Source: Diphasiastrum complanatum
Taxonomy: Eukaryota > Streptophyta > Lycopodiopsida > Lycopodiales > Lycopodiaceae
NCBI GenBank assembly: GCA_029204225.1
Contig: CM055101.1
Location: 31,749,683 to 31,813,682 of the forward strand
DNA: 64,000 bases
Direction: 5' to 3'
Within the stretch, counting starts at the first letter, position 1, and every line of letters starts with the position of its first letter. Shown here piece by piece: positions 15,973 through 28,050 of the stretch. A model generated the notes under the pieces. The model saw only the letters and a list, made by a program, of their open reading frames with translations. It was not told the DNA's origin and did no database searches. The translations under genes were made by a program, and so were the position numbers.

Positions 15973-16323
15973 GCCCCACTAAGCTTTCCTCATTTGGTTA
16001 ATTTATGTGAATGTTATTATGGGATTATCTTTCATTCAATTTGCTTCCATTCTCTTGTGCAGTTAGTTTTAGATAGCTTAGTGTTCTTATTTGCATTACA
16101 CTAGATGGGAGACTGTCATAGTGTAACTTAATCATTCCTCCATTTTTAGTTCTCTTCTAGTTGGGAGACCGCCATAGAAGAACCCAGAAACATACAATAG
16201 AAACCATGAATAGAGTGGATCCTACTCGTACTCACCCTACACAATGCATTTTAGGATCATTCTAATTCTATTAGATGCAAGACCGCCATAATAGAACATA
16301 GAAAGAAAATAAAAGTACAACAT
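15973..16323 (+). repeat. Gypsy-type LTR terminal region
   Basis: This region ends ...AGTACAACA directly before a gypsy-type primer site. It contains three variants of TAG(T/A)TGGGAGACCGCCATAG, near 16102, 16158 and 16270. A TGGATCCTACTCGTACTCACC block at about 16217 recurs in the equivalent place at 35.05 kb. The upstream LTR edge is unclear; the LTR may be as short as ~110 bp (from 16217) or extend to the 13.6-kb element. Confidence 0.5.
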
Positions 16324-16340
16324 TGGCGCCATTGCCGCTC
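16324..16340 (+). promoter_or_regulatory. Gypsy primer binding site
   Basis: TGGCGCCATTGCCGCTC closely resembles the TGGCGCCGTTGCCGGGG primer site of Athila/Tat-type gypsy elements (tRNA-Asp type). A related site occurs at 35204. Confidence 0.75.
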
Positions 16341-17220
16341 ATTTCATTACTTCTATTGCTTATTTTTCCTTGTCTTTCCATTAGTTTTCTTGCTTCTTCT
16401 TTCATTCATCTTGTTTAAGTTTTTTTTTTCATAGTTCCCTCTTCCATTGAAACTACCGTACTACCTCATTTCGGATAGAAGGAAGAACCAAGGAACTTGG
16501 TTTATTTTTTAAGTTTTTTTTTAAGTAGTTTTTTATGATTTTGGTTGATTTTTTGCATGAAACCTCACCAATAGAATTCGCCCATCTGCACAAGACCTGA
16601 ATAGAGCACTTGCCTTTCGAAACTCCTCTGTGCGAATTTCTATACGGTCAGAAAATACCCCAAACGGCTGTTCTGACCTGTTCTTTGACAACTATCACAT
16701 CCCAAATCAGCTCAAATAAACTCGCCCACTATACAGAGTCCAAAAAATGGATTGAAAAAATCTTGTACGAATTCTTAGGGCCTTGTGCGAATTCCTTTCG
16801 GTCAAAAAAGTTACAATTTTGAGCAGACAACACTAATTTGCCATTTTGGGACAAAACAAATTCACACACCTATCTAGACTATTTTAGAAAATCGCACACA
16901 ACATTTCAAACTCGCCCACTGCCAGATAAACAGGTTTGTAGTTTGAAATCACAAAAAATTTGAAAGAAATTTAGGTCTGACCCATAAAAGCATTGATTTT
17001 TTGTCAAAATACTGAGGTTCAAAATTTGCACACTCTATCTTTGACTAAGTCAACCCTATTCTGAGCTCTGAGTAGCTTGTGTGAATTTTGTTAGTGTCTG
17101 AAAGCCAAGAAAATCCAGAGACGTTGCAAGTTTTACCTTATTTAGTGTTGACTTCTCCCTTTCGTTGATTTCTTCTTCCATCACTGTCATTTTATAGTAA
17201 TAAAACCCTGGAGAAATGAT
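16341..17220 (+). other. Gypsy 5' leader, non-coding
   Basis: This stretch lies between the primer site and gag. Open frames are short. It repeats words such as GTGCGAATT and CTCGCCCACT, also met in the other gypsy leaders of the window. Confidence 0.5.
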
Positions 17221-17229
17221 TGGTTATTG

Positions 17230-17870
17230 ACGAGATGAGTAAGGAATCTGAAGGTGCTCCTGCTCCATGCTTTGAAAGGCGTATTCCTAGGATTGATGCA
17301 CCTAAACATGATGGAGGATCTAACCTAATTAGATTCCTCCAAGACTTTTAAAATGCATGCAAATTCTATGGAGATACTTCTGAAATTGAAAAGCTACGCC
17401 TATCTCCTATGATCTTACTTGGAGATGCTAAGGAATGGTATCTCAATCTTGAAGAAGCTGATAGAATTTCCTTGGAAACCCTTAGCATAGCCCATACCAA
17501 AAGATTCAAACCTTCCAAATTGACCCAAAGCCCTTTCATTCAACTATCCCACATCAAGATGAGAAAGGAAGAATCAGTACGCATCTGTTGAGCGTTTTAA
17601 GCGCCTCAAGGGTGAATGTGTTGATGAGCAAATAACCAAAAAAATGGCCATCGAGCTCTTTCTATAGGTATACCTAAATCTATTCGACACGAACTTAAAT
17701 CAACTGATTCATACAACCAACTGAAGGAAGCAATGGATGACGCCATTAGAGAGGAAGATGAAGGATTTGATGATGAGTATGATCATCGTGATCACAAGGG
17801 GAAAGCTCTTGCTAAGCATGATACACACCTTGAGCACACCTCTAGTTTTGCATTCATCAGTTTTGAATTC
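17230..17870 (+). pseudogene. Ty3/gypsy gag remnant
   Basis: From the ATG near 17236 the translation reads RRIPRIDAPKHDGG, then RFLQDF, stop, then KLRLSPMILLGDAKEWYLNLEE. This matches the retrotransposon gag pattern (IPxFDG...FLxxF...KL...L.G.A..WY). A stop near 17350 and a frameshift near 17585 break it, and the remainder (VERFKRLKGECVDEQ) continues in another frame. It ends where a minus-strand copia fragment begins. A related gag starts near 38524. Confidence 0.75.
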
Positions 17871-18095
17871 TACCTTATGATCTAAATCTGTAATTCTACT
17901 TACTGATAACAGACTTGTAGAGATTTTAGGAACATATAAAACCTTTGATATCAGTTTGAATTGATCATGCTGGAATCACAATATTACAGTACCTTCATCT
18001 TCAATAGTGTGAGTACTATTGTCACCAAGATGAATAAATTTCTTCGTGATGTAAGACATGTAGGAGTTTCGAAAAATAGCCTTGGGTCGGAAAAA
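17870..18095 (-). pseudogene. Ty1/copia protease fragment
   Basis: The minus strand encodes HLGDNSTHTI and then VLYVPKISTSLLSVSRITDL, the C-terminal half of a copia protease. It lies 3' of the RT of the neighbouring copia on the same strand, out of normal order, so it comes from a separate or rearranged copy. Confidence 0.7.
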
Positions 18096-18199
18096 TTTGA
18101 TCCTAAATTTTTCAATCCTTTGTTAAAATTTTGAGTTTTCATAATTTTTATGTAGTTTTTTTTTTTTTGAATAAGTATGAACATGTTTCAGGATGCTCA

Positions 18200-20943
18200 T
18201 TACCTAATGGAATTGGGCTTGAGCATGAATTCCAACACAGACCAGGGTCGAGTAGGAAGTAGTTCGATTTTCAATTGGTCATTACATATTTGTTCAGCAT
18301 GTTGATGAGATATCATTGTTGACTGAAAAAGATCTGTCTGCTGGGTCGATCTAGATAGATCTGGATTTCGAGACTTAGTCATTATGTACTCTTGTGCTAT
18401 CATGCATTTCATATGCTTCAATAAATTCAAATTGTTACTAAACAATAACGTATCGTCAACATAAAGAGTGATGATAATGAAGGAAGTAGAGACGGACTTG
18501 AAGTAAACATTCGAGTCTTCTGAGTTTGGAATAAAACCATTCTCGATTAGAAATACATTGATCTTCTAAAACCAAGCTCTTGGTGATTGTTTCAAACCAT
18601 AGAGAGCCTTGTGGACGTTGTCCACTAGGTTCTCCTTACCCTTCAGCTCATATCCCTCTGGCTGTGACATATAGATTTACATGGCTGAAGGTCTTCGAAT
18701 AATCTATATCTGGAATCTGGGAGAACCCTTTGGCAACAAGCCTAGCCTTGTATTGATTTAATCTTCCTTCAGCATTATACTTCGCTTTGAATATCCATTT
18801 GCATGAAATCAGATTTTGATCCTTTTGCAGCTCAGTAACAGTCCATGTTTGATTTTCGATAAGAGAATCGAATTTGATGTCCATTGTCGCTTTCCACTGA
18901 TCAGCATCAGGTGTCAACATTGCCTCTGAAACAGTGTTTGGTAGCAGGCCAAATCATCCATAAATTGGGATGGAGGCTGTCTGGACCGGTTCGACCTTCT
19001 GGATTGAACTTCAGTCCTCTGATGCAATTCGAGTTGTCAAGGGTCTAACTCATTATCGGAGTCGGTGTCAAGCTTGTGATCAGTTGGTGTCGAGCTTGTC
19101 AGAGTCGGTGTCGAGCTTGTGATCAGTCCTATAATCGAAGTTGTCGACTTTGGGATTGGAAGTCGATGGAGCTTTTCCCTTGTGGTCGAAGAATTGGTCT
19201 TCCACAAAAATGATGTCTCTACTGGTGAATGATTTTTAAGTGTCCACATTGTAGAGCTTTTATGCCTTGTGATCTGGAGAATAGCCGATGAAGATTGACT
19301 TTCTGCTGGTGTCGTCCAGCTTCTTTCTCAGATCTTCAGGGATCTGAGAGTAAGCAATGCATCCAAACACTTGAATATATTTGAGTGGTGGCTTTGATCA
19401 TGTCCACACCTCATGAGGTGTTTTGTAATTTAGGGCCTTAGTGATGGATTGATTTTGTAGATAGGTTGCCATAGTAACAACTTCTGCCCAAAATTTCTTT
19501 GGAAGAGAGACATGGGCCAGCATGCTAAAAGCATGTTTTGGTGGTACAAAAAAAGAACCCATTTTTCATTGTACCTTTTGGTAGTACATTTCACTTTTTG
19601 GGGATTTTATTACTCATAATTGTTTTAAGTCCACATTAAAAATGACAACTTTTTAGTGGTAAGTCCAATTTGGTGTGCTAGAAAGCACTTGACGAGTGCT
19701 TTCCAATGATATGTTAGATGACATACTTCTAAGTTGCGGTTAAAAAGTTATGGCAAGTCAAAGATATGGGGATTTTATTAATCATAATTTTTTTGAGTCC
19801 ACATTAAAAATGACATAACTTTTTAGTGGTAAGTCCAATTTCAGAAGAGTTTGGTGCCTCAGAAAATGCTTGACAAGCGCTTTCTAATGATATGTTAGAT
19901 GACATACTTCCAAGGTATAATTAAAAAGTTATTGCAAGTCAAAAGTATTAGTTGGAAATAGTGTATAATAATATAAAAGTGTATTTCTACCCAAAAAAGG
20001 TAGTGTCCTTGACAGTCCATGTTGTACCACCAAACTATGCTTTTAGCCAGCATGCTCTTGGCACTTTTGATGAGTGTCTGACTCTTCTTCTTAGCTACAC
20101 CATTGGACTAAGGTGAGTAGCTGATTGTGTATTGTTGATGTATTCCATTGGCCTGGCAAAAGTCCTTGAATTTGGTGAAGATGAATTCTCCCCCTCCATC
20201 AATACATAGAGCTTTGATCTTTCTTTGGGTCTGGTTTTCAACAAAGGTCTTGAACTGTTTGAAGAAATTGAATGCTTCGGATTTGTTTTTCAAGAAATAG
20301 GTGACAATCCTTCGAGAGAAATCATCAATAAAAGCTAGAAAATAAACAGCTCCCCTTGTCAAAACAGTCTGCATTGGGCCACAAATGTCACTATGTACAA
20401 AATCAAACAAACCTCTAGAAGTATGAACTGTATCAGAGATGAAAGGACTTCTAGCATGCTTGCTGATAATACAACTTTTACAAGGAAAAGTTGGTTTGCT
20501 AATAGAAGCAAGATCTTGCACTAAATTCTGAGTAGACATTTGTTGAATACTATTGAAATTTAGATGGCCTAATCTGAAATGCCCAATCATATCAGTCGAT
20601 TCAAAACTAGATGTATGAAGAGCTTGGCTATTTGTCAAATAGCAGTGACTAACTTTATAAAGATAGTCACATTATCTATTAAAAGCTAAAACTATCCTAG
20701 ACTTGTCGAGTATGGTGTAGCCCTTTGTATCAAGTTCAACCCTCTAACCAAAATCAGTGATTCTGCTTATTAAAAGCAAATTTTTGGTCAGGTTAGGAAC
20801 ATGGAGAACATTGACAGCAACTTTACATCACCTTTCTAGAATTCAACTTTGACTGTTCGGTATCCTCCGATAGTATGTGATGAGTTGTCTCCAAGTTGCA
20901 CAACTCTTGAGTGGGTGAATGCCTTGTAGTCTTGGAACTAGTC
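18200..20943 (-). pseudogene. Decayed Ty1/copia polyprotein (protease to RT), interrupted by a MITE
   Basis: Read from 20943 downwards. The protease end (QLGDNSSHTIGGY, VLHVPNLTKNLLLISRITD) is at 20930-20740. Next comes the pre-integrase zinc region (HFRLGHLNFNSIQQM, CKSCIISKHARS) and the integrase core with DFVHSDICGP and IDGGGEF (20640-20055). The frame is then split by a MITE at 19525-20046 and resumes with PKKFWAEVVTMATYLQN and FGCIAYSQIPEDLRKKLD (19520-19300). A linker follows, then RT with [46 protein letters not shown] and TLYVDDTLLF (18960-18380). RT ends near 18200; RNase H and the LTR are absent. Stops and frameshifts are frequent. The left neighbour of its protease is an LTR of a different element. 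Confidence 0.88.
19525..20046. mobile_element. hAT-like MITE, 522 bp, in copia integrase
   Basis: The ends are inverted repeats of about 25 bp (CTAAAAGCAT, two mismatches, TTTGGTGGTACAA). They are flanked by the identical 8 bp CCAGCATG at 19517-19524 and 20047-20054. Removing the element and one copy of the 8 bp leaves the integrase frame unbroken (ending SAKSMLA, resuming HVSLPKKFW). An 8-bp duplication is the hAT hallmark. There is no coding capacity. The interior is a ~168-bp tandem duplication starting at 19600 and 19768. A fragment of the same repeat lies reversed at 37.3 kb. Confidence 0.9.
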
Positions 20944-21935
20944 TATAGCGCAGGCATCCCAAAGGGAGTCGGGATCCACGACTTAGCTTCCCAGTTATCA
21001 ATTCTTGCCGTCCAAACCCACTTGAAACACAAGCAGCCAACTTGCCAACCACGATCAGACTTAACCAACTTGAAGTTCAAAAACTAACATTGAGATCCAA
21101 CCTTGCCCCATGCCAAATCGGGGGTCCCGATGTGGGTGACTCCCCTCCAAGTTAGCCGCTCGACATACATCAAACTTAACTAACTCGAAGCTTCGTTACA
21201 AACGAGTAACATCCATTCCAAGCAAGTCGTCTGACTTACATCAGACTTAACCAACTGAAAGCTTTGTCATGAGCGTTGGAAGCCAACCTGGCACCACGCC
21301 AGACTGGACAGCCATAAACAGGTAACTTCCACCCACGCAAGCCATCCAACTCAACCGACAGGTTAGAGCCCGTTCCCCAAGAGCTTGACCCATTCACGTT
21401 CATGCATGGAACACTCAGAACCACAAGTCGCGACAGATATGAAGACAACCAGAGTTCCTAGACCGAATGGTCTCGACAACATACCGCTGGCGTCCGAACC
21501 GAATGGTCCCGATGGCATACCATTGGCATCACGGGATACGACCCTCAGCTATTTGTTAGATCAAAAAGATTTGAAGCGGCCTTACAACTGGCGCTTTTAC
21601 TGAACACTGATACCCAGAAGGTAATCAGAGTCAGTTTGAGACAAATCTCACTTTATTGATAAATTTGAGAAGGTTACATTTCAAGGTGTAACCGACCCTG
21701 GTCTCTGAGGCACTGGCATGCCAAGGCGGGCGCCAGGACAATATTCCAGCAAGGGAAGCTGAGACTAGGTTGTAGCTCGCCATGAGTTGCAACCCGCATT
21801 CCCCTATAGTATTGGTGGGATTCACCACCTCCTCTATAAGTGCTTTGCCCAGGTTGGTAAAGCACATTTTCTCTCTCTAGGATTATCTCTCTCTAGAAAG
21901 TCATTTTCTCTCTCTAGAAATTATTGATCCCTAGG
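20944..21935 (-). repeat. 3' LTR (left copy)
   Basis: It begins TATAGCGCAGGCATCCC (the partner has TGTAGCGCAGG) and ends ATTGATCCCTAGG. It contains paired CCGAATGGTCCCGA(T/C)GGCATACC segments and a TTTCTCTCTCTAGA repeat near its right end. Confidence 0.8.
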
Positions 21936-24367
21936 CTTCCTTTAATCATGCCTAGATCATGTGAGGTAATTGCACATCGATCCGAGCTCTCTGGACTTCG
22001 CTAGAACCGATCAAAGATTTTCAGCCATAGGGACTTGGCGCCGGCTGTATTTTGGTCACAGTGGCGCTAGGAGCGGTGTCAGCGCCGGGAGCAGCAGTGG
22101 CGATGTTGGCACCGGGGGCAATGTTGGCGCCAGTGAGGCCGGAAGTAAAGCTTGTAAAGGTAGCTTTACAACATCCACCCCACCTTTATAAAATCTGATG
22201 TCATCATCAGATGTCAGATTAAAGCAAAGGTGTCTCCCAATTAAAAATAACTATATATTTAAGCTACTTGGCACAGTACTCAATTTATTGGCTACTTTTT
22301 TATTAACATGGTAGCTGGCACACCACAAGTAAGAGGCTCAGCTCTTTCTTTGAAAAATTACATAGCTTGAAAATATCACTTTGTTTGGGAAAAGCGTAGA
22401 TTTTATATCGCTTACGTAAAACCCAAGAACCTTATTAATTGGTGACAGAGGCTTTTCTTGTGAAATGTTTGCCCCTGTCACTTCTGTCTTTTTGACTTTG
22501 GAACTCCTTTGATCTCCTGATTTGTCCTTGATGCACTTTGTGTTGAGCTCCCTGAGCTCCAAATTTGATCAGTTCCGCATAGGTATCAGGGCTCCCTGAG
22601 CCAAAGGATTTATTGATTTCTCACTTTATGGTCCACTCTGTGCCTTGTTGCTTTTGCACCTTGATTTCTCTCCTTGTCCCAGCCTGAACTTGATATTTTT
22701 CCTTTTTGGCTCTTTAAGGTAGGCAAAGATTCAGTACTCCGCAATGCACCTCTCACTTAGCTTGAAGTAGTTGTCTTTGAATCAGCCCATATGTACCATT
22801 GACCTCGTGGAGAGCCAAGGGGTTGCACCAGTTTGATCCTCATACGAACTATCTCTCATGCAAAACTTGACTTTCACAATTCCATCACTGGTCAGTTGCC
22901 TCACAGTGAAAACAAGAAGTGTACATCTAGCTTGGCTTCAAGTAGCTCTCTTTGAATCAGACAGATGCACCTAGAGTTTGCACTAGTCCGATTTCAATAT
23001 GAATTGTCCCTTAGCGTCTGTTCAAAGTACCAAGTCTCTCGTGCAAGACTCAACTTTCACAGTTCCTTCGTTGATCAGCTGCTTTACACATAACACAAGT
23101 CAGCGTACTCTTATGTCTCCTCATCATTGCTGGTCCAGAGAAAGCCTACAATAGGCTTTCCATTCCACAACAAAAACTTGTCAACTTATTAGGTCCAAAG
23201 TCCACTAGTCTTCTCATGTGAGTATGGCTAGGTCACCTTGAATTAGAGTTCTCTAACAAAAGGCCTTTCCAACACTTTGCTTCCCATCTGCTAGGATTAT
23301 GGCTCGATCCAACTTGTTGCCAATCTCTGAAGAGAATCCTAGTCTTTCCCCTTTGAGGAAAAACCCAACTGATACTGGATATCACCCATGCTCAGTGAGT
23401 TTCAGTTCCGAAGGTTGGCGTCCCAAAATGAAGACCAACTGCTCCATAAAAGATCTCCCCTGAAATTGCCCTTTCCAACTTTTGATTTTCTGCTTGCGTC
23501 TTGGTGGACGTTGTCGCAAATGAAACTAACCTAAGAAACAGGCTAGCCATCCATCCTTTGCAAACATTGAGTCATTTCGTTGCCATTCATATGCAAGTAC
23601 TTGAACTGCAAATCCGCCCCACAGATTCTGTAGTCCTCTTTGTTTGATGGTATCAGCCTTCAAAAAAAAGGTTCCTTCTCGAGCCATCAGCTCCTTGTAT
23701 CACAAGCAATCATGCAAACCAGGCAAAGCACGAGTACTAAGACTCACCATGAATACATACAAGTAAGACACTCAGGCATGTTTACTAACAAGTAACAAAG
23801 ACAAGGTCCTCCTTTGAGATGGTCCTACCAACGAACCTTTGCCTGGCCGCGCCCATACAAATCGATCACAGAATCAGCCCACATAGGACACCCCTCCAAC
23901 TATTTGTGCTTTCACCATTAAGCAGCACATTGCCTCAGTCACGCCCCATCACTTTTTGGTCGATAGCCCTTATAGCTAAATGATCGGCAGCTATCACACA
24001 CCGGTAGCTAACCACCCGTGCTTTACACCCGAATTTGAGCAGCATCTCTGTATCAATGGTTAACCCGTACAGTTCGAATATGTTGCCCCGCACCCCACAA
24101 GGTGCAGACCGTGCTTTCACCTACCTAGGCAGCACTTTGTCTCATCCGTCCTACGTGCAGACAGCGCCAGGCCCGAACCGCGAGAACTGACCGTGCTTAC
24201 ACCTCAAGGGCAGTACCTTGACTCATCAAGTCCCCCGTGTTGTCGACCATCCGACTGTGGATGCACCCATGCTTACATTGTGGGCAGCATCTTGCACAAC
24301 AGTTGTCTTGATGAACCCCAAATCGTGTGGCCATTTCGTGAGATCCGCATAGCTGACCGGCCAGTCA
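21936..24367 (-). other. Internal region of the LARD-like element
   Basis: No retroviral domain is readable. A GC-rich stretch near 22030-22160 repeats GG(C)ACCGGGGGCAATGTTGGC-like words. From about 22750 to 23110 a ~180-bp block occurs twice with divergence (CTTGAAGTAG...CTTTGAATCAG...CTTTCACA(A/G)TTCC). AATCTGATGTCATCATCAGA at about 22194 is near-palindromic. Short minus-strand frames, for example at 22338-22562, could be gag relics but I cannot support that. Confidence 0.5.
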
Positions 24368-24379
24368 GCTTTGATACCA
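24368..24379 (-). promoter_or_regulatory. Primer binding site
   Basis: The minus strand reads TGGTATCAAAGC two bases after the LTR end CTACA. It differs by one base from the iMet-type site TGGTATCAGAGC. Confidence 0.8.
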
Positions 24380-24381
24380 CA

Positions 24382-25376
24382 TGTAGCGCAGGCATCCCAA
24401 AGAGAGCCGGGAACCACGACTTAGCTTTCTAGCCTTCAACTCTTGCCATCCAAACCCACTTGACATACAAGCAGCCAATTCGCCAACAACGATCAGACTT
24501 AACCAACTTGAAGTTCCGAAAACCAACATTGAGATCCAACCTGGCGCCATGCCAGATCGGGGGTCCCAATGTGGGTGACTTCCCTCCAAGCAAGCCGCCG
24601 GACACACATCAAACTTAACCAACTCGAAGCTTCATTACAAACGAGTAACATCTATTCCAAGCAAGCGGTCTGACTTACATCAGACTTAACCAACTGAAAG
24701 CTTCGTCATAAGCGTTGGAAGCCAACCTGGCGCCACGCCAGACTGGACAACCGTAAACATGTAACTTCCACCCAAGCAAGCCATCCAACTCAGCCGACAG
24801 GTTAGAGCCCGTTCCCCAAGAGCTTAACCCATTCATATTCATGCAAGGAATACGAAAAACCACAAGCCACGACAGATATGGAGACAACCAGTTTCTGAAC
24901 CAAATGGTCCCGACAGCATACCGCTGGCGCCACGGACCGAATGGTCCCGACGGCATACCGCTGGCGTCCCAGGATACCACCCTTACTATGTGCCAACTTA
25001 AAAATTTTGAAGCGGCCTTACAACTGGTGCTTTTATCGAACACTGAGACCCAAAAGGTAATCAGAGTCAGTTTGAGAAAAATCCCACTTTATTGATAAAT
25101 CTGAGAAGGTTACATTTCAAGGGTGTGACCGACCCTAGTCTCCGAGGAGCTGGCATGCCAAGGCGAGTGCCAGGACAACATTCCAGCAAGGGAGGCTGAG
25201 ACTTGGTTGGAGCTCGCCCTGAGTCGCAACCCGCACTCCCCTATAGTATTGGTGGGATTCGGCACCCCTCCTCATACCAAGCACTCTACCCAAGCTGGTA
25301 AAGCACGTTTTTCTCTCTCTAGGATTTTCTCTTTCTAGAAAGTCATTTTCTCTCTCTAGATTTTATTGATCCTAGG
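24382..25376 (-). repeat. 5' LTR (right copy)
   Basis: It begins TGTAGCGCAGGCATCCC and ends ATTGATCCTAGG. It corresponds along its length to the left copy. The outer end lacks the usual CA, and beyond CCTAGG the sequence becomes copia RNase H. Confidence 0.8.
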
Positions 25377-28050
25377 AAAGCATCTTGAACCCTGCTTCAC
25401 GACAATAACACAAGCCATAATCTCTCGTTAATTGAAGATATTGCAAAATTTGTTTTGCAATCTTCCAATGTGTCAAGCTTGGATTCGTGCAAAATTGGCT
25501 CACCCTTAATATTGTATGAGTAATGTCAGGGCATGTGTTTTCTGCAAGGTACATCAGCAAACCTATCAGCTTCTTGTAAGGTGTGAGCTACATTTGTTCT
25601 CTCTCTTCTTCAGTCCTCGAACAATCATCATTTGTCAGCACCGTTCCTACGAGCATTGGAGTATTCGCTCCTTTGCAATTCAACATCCCAAAATCCTCTA
25701 GGATTTTCTGGGTGTATTTGGATTGGTGAAGGTATAACTTACCTTCCTCATAGTCCCTGTCAATCTGCAAGCCAAGGTAACACCTGGCTTCTCCCAGATC
25801 CACAATTTCGAAATGTTTCGAGATGTCTTCCTTCACTTCAGCAATCAGCTTCTCACTTTTGCAGAGTATTAGAGTGTCGTCCACATATACAGCCACAATA
25901 ATGATATGCCCATCTGTGACTCTGACATACACATTGGAATTAGCCATCAGTGGCTTGAATCCTAATGATTTCAAGGCTTGATCCTTCTTTTTGTAGCATT
26001 GTCGAGCTAACTGTTTAAGACCGCAGATACTTCTATGCATTCTGCATGCATAGTCAAGAAGTGAATTCGAGACATATCCTGGGGGTTGATCCATGTAGAC
26101 CTCTTCGTCTAATTCACCATGCAAGAAGGCTGTCTTCTCATCCACAATGTGGATCCTGAGGTCATAAGCGGCTACATATGCAAACAACAAACGTAGGGAT
26201 GAATGTTTGACAACAGGAGAGAAGGTTTCAGAGTAGTCAATACCATATCTCAGAGAAAATCCCTTCGCTACCAGTCTTGGTATGACAAATTGTTGTCATA
26301 ACCTACCAGAAATCCTTGTTCATTTTTCTCATCAAGCTTCTTTCTAAGCTTATCAAGAATATGTGCATAAGCTGCACAACCAAAGATTCTGATGTGAGAC
26401 AAGTTGGGCTTTCTACCCCACCATAATTCGTGTGGTGTCGTGTGAGGGAGGCCAGACTTCCCTATCTTGTTCTGGATGTATGCAGTTGTAGCTACTGCTT
26501 TAGCCCACAGTACTCTTGGAGCTTTCGAGTAGGCCATCATGCGTCTGGCAGCTTCCATTAGAGTCCTATTCTTCCTCTCTACAACATCGTTGTACTGCGG
26601 CGTGTAGGCTGTAGTCCTTCTGTGAATGATGCCACAATCATTGCAGAAGTCAGTGAAACAAATTCGAGATGTATTCGCCACCTCCATTTGTCCTGATCTG
26701 CTTCATCTTGTTGCCTGTGCATCTCTCAACCCAATTCACATACTCTGTGAATTTATCAAGTGCTTCAAATTTATTCTAAATAAAGTACATTCTGGCAAAT
26801 TTTCTATAATCATCAATGAAGGTTATGTAATATTTCGAGCCTCGTACTAAGATCACGTTGAAAGGCCCACAGATGTCAGAATGCACTAACTCCATAATCT
26901 TGGTCGTTCTGTAGGAGTCTTTGACAAATGGAGTGCATGACATGAACTGGTTGCATTCGAGATGCTGACTCCTTTTATTGCTCCATGATGGCTTGCTTGG
27001 TAAAGTGTCATTGAATTCATGTGGCATAATCTCCTGTGCCACAGAGTGTCTGGCGAATTATCATGAGTTTGATGCACCTGATCTGCAGGCAGACATACCT
27101 TCAGGTGATATAGATTATCTTTTCTTCTGCCTTGAGCGATCAGGGTACTGGTACTGGCATCAACCACGTTGCATGCTTCGTCAGAAAACGTCACACGCAT
27201 CCCTACATCAGCTATTCTTGCCACAGAAAGCAAGTCTTGCTGTAGTGTAGGCACGAACAGAATGTCTTCTTGTCGTCTATCTCTGCCATTAGTGTTGAGC
27301 CAGAGTGAGCCAGCACCGTTCACTTGATATTTGGATCCATCTCCAAGAACTATGAATCTTGATGGATCTGCACTTCTGAAATCAGACATAATTTGTCTTG
27401 ATGTCACGAAGTGTGAGGTAGCTCCTGAATCTAGGATCACCTCTTGTGTGTCAGGCGTTGACGTTGCACACAGGTCTACACAAATGTGGGTGGTCGAACA
27501 ATTTCTGTTCGATTTCTCTTCGTCCTTTTTTGAGCTCTTAGGCTTCTCGACATAGGATGAACTGTTATTGTTCTCCTGTTTGTTTAGTGCTGATTTGTTC
27601 CTCGGGTTCAGGTGACAATCAATGGCTGCGTGACCCTTCTTATGGTAGTGGATACACTCAATCTTTGGATTGAGCCAGCATGTATCAACTGTGTGCCCAT
27701 CTCTTCTGCATCTCACGCAAGTCTTCTTTTCTCCACCTTGCTGTTTCGACCTCCCTTTGCTCTTCTAGTTGCCTTTGCTAGTCCCCTCTGCTTGCTGATC
27801 ATGATCCTACCTTTGATTCAACTCCCTCTTATGCTTGGATTGTGTTTTGGATTTTTCTTTGTTGTCGTAGAGGGCTTGGTCAGAACCGTCCTTGTGATCA
27901 AGGTGTTCTCTAGCCTCGACTTCCTCTCGAATCTCGACAATTGCCTTTTCGAGAGTCATTGTAGGATCTTTCGCGAGCAGGGTACTCGTCATCTAGAAAG
28001 ATCTGGGTAAGGCTCTCAATAGGTAAGTGAGTTGCTTTTCAGTTGACATT
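25377..28050 (-). pseudogene. Decayed Ty1/copia polyprotein (gag end to RNase H)
   Basis: Read from 28050 downwards. The gag tail is followed by two zinc knuckles (CRRDGHTVDTC, then one with a cysteine lost, CIHYHKKGHAAIDC) at 27720-27600. The protease follows with VILDSGATSHFV near 27440 and SLWLNTNGRDRRQEDILFVP after it. The integrase region has DTLWHRRLCHMNS, LVHSDICGPFN, TTAYTPQYNDVVERKNRTLM and FGCAAYAHILDKLRKKLDEK (27.2-26.3 kb). Near 26280 the reading jumps straight to RT (ARLVAKGFS), so the integrase-RT linker is deleted. RT continues through GLKQLARQCYKK and VAVYVDDTLIL to RNase H (LMYLAENTCPDIT), which stops at the junction with the LTR at 25376. Frameshifts and stops make it non-functional. 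Confidence 0.9.

Larger units (their letters stand above)
20944..25376 (-). mobile_element. LTR retrotransposon without recognisable coding domains (LARD-like)
   Basis: Two LTRs of about 990 bp (20944-21935 and 24382-25376) are strongly similar. They flank 2.4 kb in which I find no gag, protease, integrase or RT. The primer site beside the right LTR shows that it reads on the minus strand. The purine-rich complement of CTTCCTTTAA directly right of the left LTR fits a polypurine tract. The flanks do not show matching target duplications and belong to two different copia elements, so this may be a product of recombination between two insertions rather than one insertion. Confidence 0.8.
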
